NCBI GenBank assembly: GCA_900129675.1 | Contig: FSRD01000001.1 | Span: 8,297,501-8,361,500, forward strand | Direction: 5' to 3' | From: Bradyrhizobium erythrophlei | GTDB lineage: Bacteria > Pseudomonadota > Alphaproteobacteria > Rhizobiales > Xanthobacteraceae | DNA length: 64,000 nt | Shown: positions 7,876 to 17,727 of the stretch, piece after piece | Layout of the letters: the number at the start of each line of letters is the position of its first letter | How positions within the stretch are numbered: position 1 is the stretch's first letter | Notes under the pieces: model-generated | The model's database searches: none | What the model saw: the letters and a program-made list of their open reading frames with translations, nothing else | What the model was told of the DNA's origin: nothing | Made by a program: the position numbers and the translations under genes

Positions 7876-10074
7876 ATGGATTCGGTACAAGCCATTGAAA
7901 TCAAAGAGAAAGATGTAATCGCCGAGGGCCCGCCCGCAATCGCGACCAGCCCCGAACGCTTCATCAATCGCGAGCTGTCCTGGCTGCATTTCAATCGCCG
8001 GGTGCTGGAGGAAGCGGTCAACCCGGGACATCCCGCGCTGGAACGGGTGCGGTTCCTGTCGATTTCCGCCAATAACCTTGATGAGTTCTTCATGGTCCGC
8101 GTCGCCGGCATCAAGGCGCAGGTCCGCGAAGGCATCGCCGAACGCAGCCCCGACGGGGCGACGCCGGCCGAGCAGCTTGTGCAGATCAACGAGGCCGTTT
8201 CACAGCTCGCAAGCGATCAGCAGGCGATCTGGAGCGATTTGCGCGCCACGCTGTCCGGAGTGGGCATCGTTCTGGTCGACGGCCGCGACGTCACCAAGGC
8301 CGAGCGAACCTGGATCGAGGATCATTTCCTCCACAACATCTTCCCGCTGCTGACGCCGCTGGCGATCGACCCGGCGCACCCCTTCCCGTTCATCCCGAGT
8401 CTCGGCTTCACCATCGCGCTGCATCTGGCGCGGGTCTCCGACGGCAAGCCGATGAACGCGCTGATCCGCATGCCCGGCAAGATCGACCGCTTCATCCGCA
8501 TGCCCGCGGGTAAGGACGGCGCGGTGCGGCTGATCACGCTGGAACAGGCCACCGGCCTGTTCATCGGCCGGCTGTTCCCGGGCTACACCGTCAAGGGCCA
8601 GGGCGCGTTCCGCATCATCCGCGACTCCGAACTCGAAATCGAGGAAGAGGCGGAAGATCTGGTCCGCCTGTTCGAGACCGCGCTGAAGCGGCGGCGGCGC
8701 GGATCGGTGATCCGGCTCGAACTCGAAGCCAAGATGCCGGAAGAGCTGCGCGCGTTCGTGCAGCAGGCGCTTTCCACCGCTGACGACGAGATCTTTCTGG
8801 TCGACGGCGTGCTGGCGATGAACGAATTGTCGCAACTCACGCGGCTCGACCGGCCCGATCTGGAATTCACCCCCTACGTTCCGCGCCATCCCGAGCGCGT
8901 CCGCGATCACGGCGGCGACATCTTCGCCGCGATCCGGCAGAAGGATCTGATCGTCCATCACCCTTACGAATCCTTCGACGTCGTCGTCCAGTTCCTGCAA
9001 CAGGCGGCGCGCGACCCCGACGTTGTCGCCATCAAGCAGACGCTCTATCGCACCTCGAACAATTCGCCGATCGTGCGCACGCTGGCGGAAGCGGCCGAGG
9101 CCGGCAAATCGGTCACCGCGCTGATCGAGCTGAAGGCGCGGTTCGACGAGGAAGCCAACATCCGCTGGGCGCGCGACCTGGAACGCGCCGGCGTGCAGGT
9201 CGTGTACGGCTTCATCGAACTGAAAACCCACGCCAAGCTGTCGATGGTGGTGCGCCGCGAGGGCGGCAATCTGACCACCTATGTGCACACCGGCACCGGG
9301 AATTATCATCCCGTCACCGCGCGCATCTATACCGATTTGTCCTACTTCACCTCGGACCCGATCATCGGCCGCGATGCGGCGCGGGTGTTCAACTACATCA
9401 CCGGCTATGCCGAGCCCAGCGACATCGAGAAGATGGCGGTGTCGCCGCTGACCTTGCGCAAGCGCATGCTCGAGCACATTCACGGCGAGACCAATTATGC
9501 GCGCCACGGCAAGCCGGGCGCGATCTGGCTCAAGATGAATTCGCTGGTCGACCCCGACATCATCGACGCGCTGTATGAGGCGTCGCAGGCCGGCGTCTCG
9601 ATCGAACTGGTGGTGCGCGGCATCTGCTGCCTGCGGCCGGGGCTGCCCGGACTTTCCGAGAACATCCGCGTCAAATCCATCATCGGGCGTTTCCTGGAGC
9701 ATGGCCGAATCTACTGCTTCGGGATGGGCCAGGGCCTGCCCTCGACCAAAGCGGCTGTGTATATCTCCTCCGCCGACATGATGCCGCGGAACCTCGACCG
9801 CCGCGTCGAAATCCTCTGCCCGCTGCAAAATCCCACGGTGCATCAGCAAGTTCTCGAGCAGATCATGGTCGCCAATTTGAAGGATACCGAGCAGAGCTGG
9901 CAGTTATTGCCCGACGGGTCGTCAACGCGTATGAAGGCCGCGAAAGGCGAAGAGCCGTTCAATCTGCACAACTACTTCATGACGAATCCGAGTCTGTCAG
10001 GCCGTGGAAAGTCTCTCAAGGAATCTTCGCCGCGCCGCCTCACACGCCGGAACGAGCGCCAGCCCTCGTCATAA
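7876..10074 (+). CDS. ppk: Polyphosphate kinase 1
   Basis: PPK1 reversibly polymerises the gamma-phosphate of ATP into inorganic polyphosphate. The 732-aa protein has the N-terminal domain (NRELSWLHFNRRVLEEA near residue 31) and the middle domain. The C-terminal phospholipase-D-like catalytic core includes the conserved His in ELKTHAKLSMVVRREGG, plus HTGTGNYHP and SADMMPRNLDRRVEI. It is followed after 12 bases by ppx, the opposing enzyme, so both are probably one transcript. The 136 bases upstream are non-coding and should carry the promoter. Confidence 0.97.
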   Translation: MDSVQAIEIKEKDVIAEGPPAIATSPERFINRELSWLHFNRRVLEEAVNPGHPALERVRFLSISANNLDEFFMVRVAGIKAQVREGIAERSPDGATPAEQLVQINEAVSQLASDQQAIWSDLRATLSGVGIVLVDGRDVTKAERTWIEDHFLHNIFPLLTPLAIDPAHPFPFIPSLGFTIALHLARVSDGKPMNALIRMPGKIDRFIRMPAGKDGAVRLITLEQATGLFIGRLFPGYTVKGQGAFRIIRDSELEIEEEAEDLVRLFETALKRRRRGSVIRLELEAKMPEELRAFVQQALSTADDEIFLVDGVLAMNELSQLTRLDRPDLEFTPYVPRHPERVRDHGGDIFAAIRQKDLIVHHPYESFDVVVQFLQQAARDPDVVAIKQTLYRTSNNSPIVRTLAEAAEAGKSVTALIELKARFDEEANIRWARDLERAGVQVVYGFIELKTHAKLSMVVRREGGNLTTYVHTGTGNYHPVTARIYTDLSYFTSDPIIGRDAARVFNYITGYAEPSDIEKMAVSPLTLRKRMLEHIHGETNYARHGKPGAIWLKMNSLVDPDIIDALYEASQAGVSIELVVRGICCLRPGLPGLSENIRVKSIIGRFLEHGRIYCFGMGQGLPSTKAAVYISSADMMPRNLDRRVEILCPLQNPTVHQQVLEQIMVANLKDTEQSWQLLPDGSSTRMKAAKGEEPFNLHNYFMTNPSLSGRGKSLKESSPRRLTRRNERQPSS

Positions 10075-10086
10075 GGGATCGCCGAA

Positions 10087-11589
10087 ATGAAGCGGCCGCG
10101 CAAACGCGCCTCAAGCGTCGCGGTCATCGACATCGGTTCGAACTCGGTTCGTCTCGTGGTCTATGAGGCCATGGCGCGCAGCCTCGTCACCATCTTCAAC
10201 GAGAAGGCGCTGTGCGGACTGGGCCGCGAGGTTCAGAGCACCGGCCTGCTGGCGCCCGATGCAGTCGCCAAGGCGCTGACCTCGCTGCGGCGGTTTCGCG
10301 CCCTGTGCCGGATCCAGAAGGTCGGCCGCGTCTACGCGATCGCCACCGCCGCCTGCCGCGACGCCTCCAACGGCCCGGATTTCATCGCCAAGGCCGAACG
10401 CATCTGCGGCGTTCCGATTGAAATCCTGTCGGGCCCGCGCGAGGCCAAGCTGTCCGCGCTCGGCGTCGTGTCCGGCATCCACGATCCCGACGGCATCGTC
10501 GGCGATCTCGGCGGCGGTTCGCTCGAACTGATCGATGTGCACGGCAACCGCGTTCGCGGCGGCGTGACGCTGCCGCTCGGCAGCCTGGCGCTGCAGGATC
10601 TGTCGCACAAATCACTGAAGCGCGCCGGGCGCATCGTCCGCAACGATCTCATCGACGTCGCCCAGCTCAAGGCCGGCCGCGGCCGCACCTTCTATGCCGT
10701 TGGCGGCACCTGGCGCGCGCTGGCGCGCATCCACATCGTGCAGAGCGGCTATCCGCTCCGGGTCATGCACGGCTATTCGATTCCGGCCGCGGACGCACTG
10801 GATTTTGCGCGCCGCCTGCGCCGCCTCGTCGCCGCCAACATGCTGGCCAATATCGAAATCGTCGCCGACGCGCGGCGGCCGCTATTGACCTATGCGGCGC
10901 TGGTGCTCGAACACATCATCCAGGTCGCCAAGCCGAAAACCATCGTGTTTTCGACCTTCGGCGTGCGCGAGGGCCTGCTCTACGAGATGTTGCCGCAGCC
11001 CGAGCGCACCAGGGATGGATTGATCTGCGCCGCGCAAACGCTGAACGGCCTGTTGTCGCGATCCGCCCGCCATGCCGAAGAGCTGATCGGCTGGACCGAT
11101 CGCCTGATCAGGGTCGTCAAACTGCGCGAAACCGACGAAGACCGCCGGCTGCGCCATGCGGCCTGCCTGTTGTCCGACATCGGATGGCGGGTGCATCCCG
11201 ATCATCGCGGCGAAGAGACGCTGAGCCTCATCACCAACGGCAATTTCGGCTCGATCAGCCACCAGGGCCGCGCCTTTGTCGCGCTGTCGGTGTTCTATCG
11301 CTATGCCGGCCTGAGCGAGGAAAACGAACCGCCGGCGCTGGTTCGCGAACTGGTGCTGCCGGCAATGGACGAGCGGGCCCGCGTGCTCGGCGCCGCCTTC
11401 CGCGTCGCGCATCTGATCTCGGCAGCGCGAACCGGCGTACTGCCCGCGACCCACTTCCGCAGCCGCGGCCGCAAGCTGATGCTGGTGTTCGAGCACCAGA
11501 TGGTCGATCTGGTCGCCGACCGCGTCGGCAGCCGCTTCAAGCAACTGGCGCGGCTGATCGGCCGCTCGGGGTCGATCGTGCGGCGCTGA
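10087..11589 (+). CDS. ppx: Exopolyphosphatase (Ppx/GppA family)
   Basis: The protein removes terminal phosphates from polyphosphate or converts pppGpp to ppGpp. The sugar-kinase/Hsp70-type fold is shown by SVAVIDIGSNSVRLVVYEAM at the N-terminus and by GDLGGGSLELIDV near residue 140. VGGTWRALARIH lies near 205, and a helical C-terminal region completes 500 aa, the long alphaproteobacterial form. It lies 12 bases after ppk, a standard pairing of polyphosphate synthesis and degradation. Confidence 0.94.
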   Translation: MKRPRKRASSVAVIDIGSNSVRLVVYEAMARSLVTIFNEKALCGLGREVQSTGLLAPDAVAKALTSLRRFRALCRIQKVGRVYAIATAACRDASNGPDFIAKAERICGVPIEILSGPREAKLSALGVVSGIHDPDGIVGDLGGGSLELIDVHGNRVRGGVTLPLGSLALQDLSHKSLKRAGRIVRNDLIDVAQLKAGRGRTFYAVGGTWRALARIHIVQSGYPLRVMHGYSIPAADALDFARRLRRLVAANMLANIEIVADARRPLLTYAALVLEHIIQVAKPKTIVFSTFGVREGLLYEMLPQPERTRDGLICAAQTLNGLLSRSARHAEELIGWTDRLIRVVKLRETDEDRRLRHAACLLSDIGWRVHPDHRGEETLSLITNGNFGSISHQGRAFVALSVFYRYAGLSEENEPPALVRELVLPAMDERARVLGAAFRVAHLISAARTGVLPATHFRSRGRKLMLVFEHQMVDLVADRVGSRFKQLARLIGRSGSIVRR

Positions 11590-11617
11590 GGCGACGTCTC
11601 ACATCAGCACCGGTCAT

Positions 11618-12472
11618 TTATGCCGGTACGAGATGTTGAAGCTTCCGCCTTCGCCAGATCGATCCCACGATCAGCACGACGATCGCACCCAGCAGCGCGC
11701 AGGCGATTTCGCCGCCGTTTACGCCGACGAACAGCGGCGCTACGCCCAGCAGGGTCAGCAGCGCGTCGAACTCGGCGCCGGCCAGACTCTCCCATAGGCT
11801 TTGCAGTCTGGGGTGGACCGCGGCATCGTTCGCAATGACGTCACCGGCGATCCAGCCGAGTAATGCAGCACCAGCCCAAATCAGAATCGGGAGATAGGTG
11901 ATGAGCGCCATGATCAGCGCCGCGCCTGCGATAATCAGCGGGATGCTGCTCGCCAGTCCGATGATCAGGAGCGGGACACTGCCATTGGCGGCGGCGGCAA
12001 CCGCGATCACGTTGTCGAGACTCATGATGATGTCCGCAGCCACCACGATCTGCACCGCCGCCCACAGATGCGACGCCGACGCGACACCCTCCTCGTCCCT
12101 GTCCTCCGGCACCAGCAATTTTGCGGCGATGACGATCAACGCCAGTCCGCCGGCCAGTTTGAGATATGGCAGTTCCATGACGGTGGCGACGATCGCGGTG
12201 AAGACGATCCGCAACACGACGGCCGCGCCGGCGCCGAGGATCATGCCCCAAAGCCGCTGGCGCGGTTGCAGTCCGCGACAGGCAAGAGCTACCACCAGCG
12301 CGTTGTCGCCGGACAGCAATACGTTGATCCAGATGATCTTGGAAAGCGCCACCCAGAACTGCGGATGATGGATTTCAGCGCCGAATTGCGTGAAAAACGC
12401 ACCGATTGCGGAAGCACCAAGAAATTGCGGGAACCAGTTCAATCCGACCTCCACCAGCGGCAGCCAAGCCAC
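11618..12472 (-). CDS. TerC/YjbE-family integral membrane protein (paralogue A)
   Basis: The 284-aa protein has about seven hydrophobic segments and the TerC-family signature INVLLSGDNALVVALACRGL near residue 45, with a second acidic membrane motif IIMSLDNVIAVAAAANG. Family members are linked to metal-ion export, but the substrate here is unknown. It is a close paralogue of the next gene upstream (12577-13410), same strand, 104 bases apart. The N-terminus is longer by about 10 residues than that of paralogue B. Confidence 0.88.
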   Translation of the reverse strand: MAWLPLVEVGLNWFPQFLGASAIGAFFTQFGAEIHHPQFWVALSKIIWINVLLSGDNALVVALACRGLQPRQRLWGMILGAGAAVVLRIVFTAIVATVMELPYLKLAGGLALIVIAAKLLVPEDRDEEGVASASHLWAAVQIVVAADIIMSLDNVIAVAAAANGSVPLLIIGLASSIPLIIAGAALIMALITYLPILIWAGAALLGWIAGDVIANDAAVHPRLQSLWESLAGAEFDALLTLLGVAPLFVGVNGGEIACALLGAIVVLIVGSIWRRRKLQHLVPA

Positions 12473-12576
12473 TCGCTAGCGCAAATCGGCAGGAGCGTCT
12501 GGCGGCTATTTGTCGCAAATCGGGAAGGCGGTCGCCGACAGCAACGGGCCGTCAAAGGCTCGAAACCGAGGTGGCG

Positions 12577-13410
12577 TCAGACCCTCACGGGGGCCACAAT
12601 CTCCTGCAGCTTGCGGCGGCGCCAGATCGATCCGACGACGAGCACGATGGTTGCACCCAGCAGGGCGAGCACGAGTTCATCGATCTCGCCGTCGAGCTTG
12701 AGATGCTTCACAAACCCGAACATCGACGAGGTGGTGTCGATATTCAGACTGACGTCACCGTCGAGCAACTTGCGAAGTTGCGGCGCAATGGCAGGATCGG
12801 TTGCGATCACATCGCCGCCGATCCACCCCAGCAGCGCCGCGCCCAGCCACACCAGGATCGGCATCCGGTCGAGGATCAACATGATCAACGCGGCGCCCGC
12901 GATAATCATGGGAATGCTGACCGCAAGGCCGAGCACCAGCAGCGGAAGCTGGCCATTCGCGGCGGCGGCGACCGCGATGACATTGTCGAGGCTCATGACG
13001 ATGTCGGCAATCACGACGATGCGAACGGCGTGCCAGAGGCTGGTGCCTTCGGCGATGTCGTCGCCGGCATCTTCCGGCACCAGCAGCTTGGCCGCGATGG
13101 CCAGCAGCGCGAGGCCGCCGATCAGCTTCAGATAGGGTAGAACCATCAATGTAGCGACGATCCCGGTGAACAGGATCAGCAAGACCACCGCGATCCCGGC
13201 ACCGATCACCATGCCCCACACCCGCTGCCGCGGATGCAGGCCCCGGCACGCCAGCGCAATCACCAGCGCGTTGTCGCCCGACAGCAGGACATTGATCCAG
13301 ATGATCTTGCCGACCGCCAGCCAGAACGACGGCGTCTGCATATCGGCTTTGAATTGCGTGAAAAACGCGCCGATATTGGCGGGATCAAGTATCTGCGATA
13401 ACAAATTCAA
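12577..13410 (-). CDS. TerC/YjbE-family integral membrane protein (paralogue B)
   Basis: The 277-aa protein has the same architecture as its neighbour: INVLLSGDNALVIALACRGL, then VMSLDNVIAVAAAANGQLP. The C-terminal tail WRRRKLQEIV matches WRRRKLQHLV of paralogue A. The pair looks like a tandem duplication that has since diverged, most in the segment between the last two membrane spans. Metal-ion transport is the family-level expectation; no specific ion can be assigned. The start ATG at 13410 gives MNLLSQILDPANIGAFFTQF. Confidence 0.88.
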   Translation of the reverse strand: MNLLSQILDPANIGAFFTQFKADMQTPSFWLAVGKIIWINVLLSGDNALVIALACRGLHPRQRVWGMVIGAGIAVVLLILFTGIVATLMVLPYLKLIGGLALLAIAAKLLVPEDAGDDIAEGTSLWHAVRIVVIADIVMSLDNVIAVAAAANGQLPLLVLGLAVSIPMIIAGAALIMLILDRMPILVWLGAALLGWIGGDVIATDPAIAPQLRKLLDGDVSLNIDTTSSMFGFVKHLKLDGEIDELVLALLGATIVLVVGSIWRRRKLQEIVAPVRV

Positions 13411-13487
13411 AGCCCAACCTCCCCTGGCACAATCGGCCGCCCCCGCGGCTATGACCGGCTAAAATGTCGCGCCATCGTTTGCGTCAA

Positions 13488-13910
13488 TCAACCTACGATT
13501 TCATTGCCGGAGAAGAATTGCGCGATTTCGATCGCAGCGGTCTCCGGCGCGTCCGAACCATGCACCGAGTTTTCGCCGATCGACTTCGCATGCGCCTTGC
13601 GGATGGTTCCCTCGGCCGCCTTCGACGGATCGGTGGCGCCCATGACATCGCGATGCTTCAACACCGCACCCTCGCCTTCCAGCACCTGGACCACGACCGG
13701 GCCCGAGATCATGAAGTCGACCAGTTCGCCGAAGAACGGCCGCGCCTTGTGGACCGCGTAGAAGGTTTCAGCCTGCTCGCGGGTCATGCGAATGCGCTTC
13801 TGGGCCACGATCCGCAGGCCCGCCTTCTCGATCAGCGCGTTGATCGCGCCGGTCAGATTGCGCGCCGTCGCGTCGGGTTTGATGATCGAGAAAGTGCGTT
13901 CAATCGCCAT
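13488..13910 (-). CDS. ndk: Nucleoside diphosphate kinase
   Basis: Ndk equalises nucleoside triphosphate pools by phosphate transfer from ATP through a phospho-histidine. The 140-aa protein is standard length. AIERTFSIIKPDATARN opens it, and the active-site His lies in NSVHGSDAPETAAIEIAQFF. RPFFGELVDFMISGPVVVQVLEG is also typical. It stands alone, with a 277-base spacer on its upstream side. Confidence 0.97.
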   Translation of the reverse strand: MAIERTFSIIKPDATARNLTGAINALIEKAGLRIVAQKRIRMTREQAETFYAVHKARPFFGELVDFMISGPVVVQVLEGEGAVLKHRDVMGATDPSKAAEGTIRKAHAKSIGENSVHGSDAPETAAIEIAQFFSGNEIVG

Positions 13911-14187
13911 AATTTCGTCCTTGAAAGGCTGGTGGGAGTTGCGGCGCTTATATCGGCGCCAACGGCGAACGGCAAGCGATCGAACAGCGTCGTAACGCCC
14001 TGAATTACAACAATTTCACGAAGGTGAACCTTTTCTGTAGCGGCCGTCCCGCTTTCGTTCACCTGGGCCGGCGTAGGCTCTTCGTCGATCGGACACCGCG
14101 CAGGCCCGCTCGATAGCTGAAAGGGGTGTCACGGGAGATCTCACCGATGGCGCAAAGCCGCGCCGAAACCTTGAGGAGACGATCACG

Positions 14188-14439
14188 TTACGCAAACTCT
14201 CGCTTGCCGCAGTTGCCGCGCTTTCACTGGGTGCGGCCGCGCTGGCGCCGACCTCTGCCTCTGCCTGGGGTGGTTGGCACGGCGGTTGGCATCACGGCTG
14301 GGGTTGGGGTGGACCGCGCGTCTTTGTCGGCGGGCCCGTCTATTACGGCGGCGGCTATGGCTACGGCGGCTGCTATGTGCGGCGCCTGGTCCCGACCCCC
14401 TGGGGCCCGCGCTGGCGCCTGATCAACCGCTGCTACTGA
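14188..14439 (+). pseudogene. Small Gly/Trp/Tyr-rich secreted protein lacking a usable start codon
   Basis: The frame encodes a signal peptide (RKLSLAAVAALSLGAAALAP, cleavage near SASA) and then a Gly/Trp/His/Tyr-rich mature chain ending LINRCY. A GAGGAG ribosome-binding site at 14173-14178 sits nine bases before codon TTA (14188), exactly where a start is expected. No ATG, GTG or TTG exists in this frame back to the TAG upstream. The start appears mutated (for example TTG to TTA), or ATC at 14182 would have to be used. A strong terminator follows at once, so the locus was a complete single-gene unit. The product class is common among rhizobia, but its function is unknown. Confidence 0.6.
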
Positions 14440-14462
14440 TCTGACCTGACCTCCCCTGACTT

Positions 14463-14492
14463 AGCCCCGGCCATCCGCCGGGGCTTTTTTTC
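14463..14492 (+). terminator. Rho-independent terminator
   Basis: A perfect 9-bp stem (agccccggc at 14463-14471 with gccggggct at 14477-14485) and a 5-base loop are followed by an unbroken run of T to 14492. It lies 24 bases after the stop of the Gly-rich gene. Confidence 0.9.
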
Positions 14493-14630
14493 GATTCCGG
14501 GGGAACCGATCGGAAGGCATTGGTCCTTTTTCTCGGTAATGCGGATGATTGGCCGGCGGCCGGAAACAAATGACGGCTTCACGACTTGGTTCTGCAGGCT
14601 TTCAATTGGACCACACGAATTGGAACTCGC

Positions 14631-14819
14631 ATGACCAGCCGAATCAACAACGAGCACGACGAAATCGATCACAAGACGTGCCGATCGATCTGCGACGCCG
14701 TCGGCGAGCGGCTGAAGCAGAGCATGCGCCCTGACAACTCCCCCTCCTCCCATCTGCAGCTACTGATAGACGAGTTGCGCCGGCGCGACAGCGAGGACGG
14801 ACGGAGGTTGTCGAATTAG
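14631..14819 (+). CDS. Small hypothetical protein (62 aa)
   Basis: The frame starts at ATG 14631 (MTSRINNEHDEIDHKTCRSI) and ends at the TAG at 14817. It is acidic at the start and helical after, with AVGERLKQSMRP and LQLLIDELRRRD. The second half loosely recalls the helix pattern of NepR-type anti-sigma factors, but the resemblance is weak and no general-stress sigma or PhyR gene is nearby. A longer reading from 14586 is possible. No clear ribosome-binding site was found, so the start is uncertain. Confidence 0.5.
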   Translation: MTSRINNEHDEIDHKTCRSICDAVGERLKQSMRPDNSPSSHLQLLIDELRRRDSEDGRRLSN

Positions 14820-14953
14820 GGCCTGTTCGGTCCTGACTGCATCAGAACCGGGATCGGGGGCGCGTGCCCATAAATCGAGGTGAGAACTTGCTCGGTGCGG
14901 TCACGCTTGAGAACTGACCGTCGAAAGTTGCTGCCGCCGATCAGCCGTTTCAT
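14816..14953 (-). CDS. Possible small protein (45 aa) convergent with the 62-aa gene
   Basis: A minus-strand frame starts at ATG 14953 (MKRLIGGSNFRRSVLKRDRT) and ends at TAA 14816-14818, overlapping the stop codon of the convergent plus-strand gene. The frame stays open upstream to about base 15025 without a good start. In the adjacent frame an ATG at about 15053 begins MADQKRKVRAALQ and stops just there, so an ancestral gene of about 80 codons may have been frameshifted. The rest of the 14820-15159 spacer shows nothing I can support beyond the 5' region of the ABC-F gene. Confidence 0.3.
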   Translation of the reverse strand: MKRLIGGSNFRRSVLKRDRTEQVLTSIYGHAPPIPVLMQSGPNRP

Positions 14954-15159
14954 CCACTTCAGTTCGGCAGAGAGTCGCGACCTGCGTTGCTCTATTCAAA
15001 TGCAGCGGGCCGTCACTGCAACGCTGCCCTCACCTTGCGCTTCTGGTCGGCCATGGCCTTTTGGCTGATCGAACGAAATTCGGGTTTTTGCCTGAAATCC
15101 GCCGCCGGATTTACCGAATAAACGGTTGCGTTTGGCGGCGGCTCCGGTGACAAGGCCGC

Positions 15160-17037
<1,878 letters not shown>

Positions 17038-17046
17038 GGCCGCGCG

Positions 17047-17325
17047 TTAGTCCGAAGTCGCCAGCCATTCTGAAAGCAAGCATCCAAGCCCTCGCTCCCG
17101 GTAATGATCCTCAATCATCATCATAACGGACTCGTCCTGACCGGCCATCTCAGTACCCTTCAGAACGTGCATGATGAAGCCAGTCACGCGATGAACGAAA
17201 CTGTTGGCGTCTCGCAGAATAATTGCGTCGGGACGATCATGATTTCGTTCGGGGTGGTCAGCGGAAGGAACGTATGATTCGCGTGCCGCAATCGTCGCCA
17301 TGTGCGCGACACGCGCCAAAAACAT
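17047..17325 (-). CDS. Hypothetical protein (92 aa), upstream region interrupted by IS630 copy 2
   Basis: The frame from ATG 17325 (MFLARVAHMATIAARESYVP) to 17047 encodes a polar protein with VHRVTGFIMHVLKGTEM and HYRERGLGCLLSEW. I do not recognise a family. The frame stays open upstream, reading like protein (DLNVRFGGLGPNDKA), up to the CTAG target of IS copy 2, where a TAG closes it. The IS therefore lies about 55 bases upstream of the gene and may have removed its promoter. The gene converges with the ABC-F gene, nine bases from its end. A shorter start at 17301 is possible. Confidence 0.5.
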   Translation of the reverse strand: MFLARVAHMATIAARESYVPSADHPERNHDRPDAIILRDANSFVHRVTGFIMHVLKGTEMAGQDESVMMMIEDHYRERGLGCLLSEWLATSD

Positions 17326-17387
17326 CGCTTTGTCATTTGGCCCAAGGCCTCCAAACCTGACGTTCAGATCGTTCAGCTAGTACCTCG

Positions 17388-17690
17388 TCACAGTGGTTCT
17401 GACTGGTTGATTCCGAGCCAATCTAGGATGGGCAGGTCTTCCGGAGGCACGAGGATTTGGATGCTTCGGGCGACGCCGGGTTGACGCCTGATGAGACCGT
17501 TTCGTTCGAGCGTCACGATCATCTGGTGGACCGATGGCGGGCTGACTTGGAAGTGGCGCTGCATGTCGGCTTCAGCGGGCGGGCGCCGGAACATGTGCGC
17601 ATAGGTGTAGATGAAAGCCAGGTACTGGCCTTGCTTTTCGGTGAAGCCTTGAGCCGTGAGGCTGCGAGCGGCGCCTGATTTTTGATTCAT
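17388..17690 (-). CDS. LexA-type winged-helix DNA-binding protein carried by IS630 copy 2
   Basis: The 100-aa product is identical to that of copy 1: a LexA N-terminal-type winged helix without the autoprotease domain. It is divergent from the transposase, with about 37 bases between the two starts, so both promoters overlap there. This is the arrangement expected of a repressor controlling the transposase, but that role is inferred. The ATG at 17690 is preferred over the in-frame TTG at 17717. The stop lies inside the left inverted repeat. Confidence 0.75.
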   Translation of the reverse strand: MNQKSGAARSLTAQGFTEKQGQYLAFIYTYAHMFRRPPAEADMQRHFQVSPPSVHQMIVTLERNGLIRRQPGVARSIQILVPPEDLPILDWLGINQSEPL

Positions 17691-17727
17691 TTGTCGATTC
17701 GTCCGGTCCTCCAACAAGGAGGTCGGG

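Noticed and set aside
8200..9849. A 549-codon minus-strand open frame opposite ppk
   Set aside because: It is a shadow of the ppk codons and shows no recognisable protein features.
14126..14422. A 98-codon plus-strand frame over the Gly-rich gene
   Set aside because: Its translation lacks a signal peptide and is Arg/Pro-rich. The neighbouring frame has the signal peptide, mature domain and terminator-linked stop.
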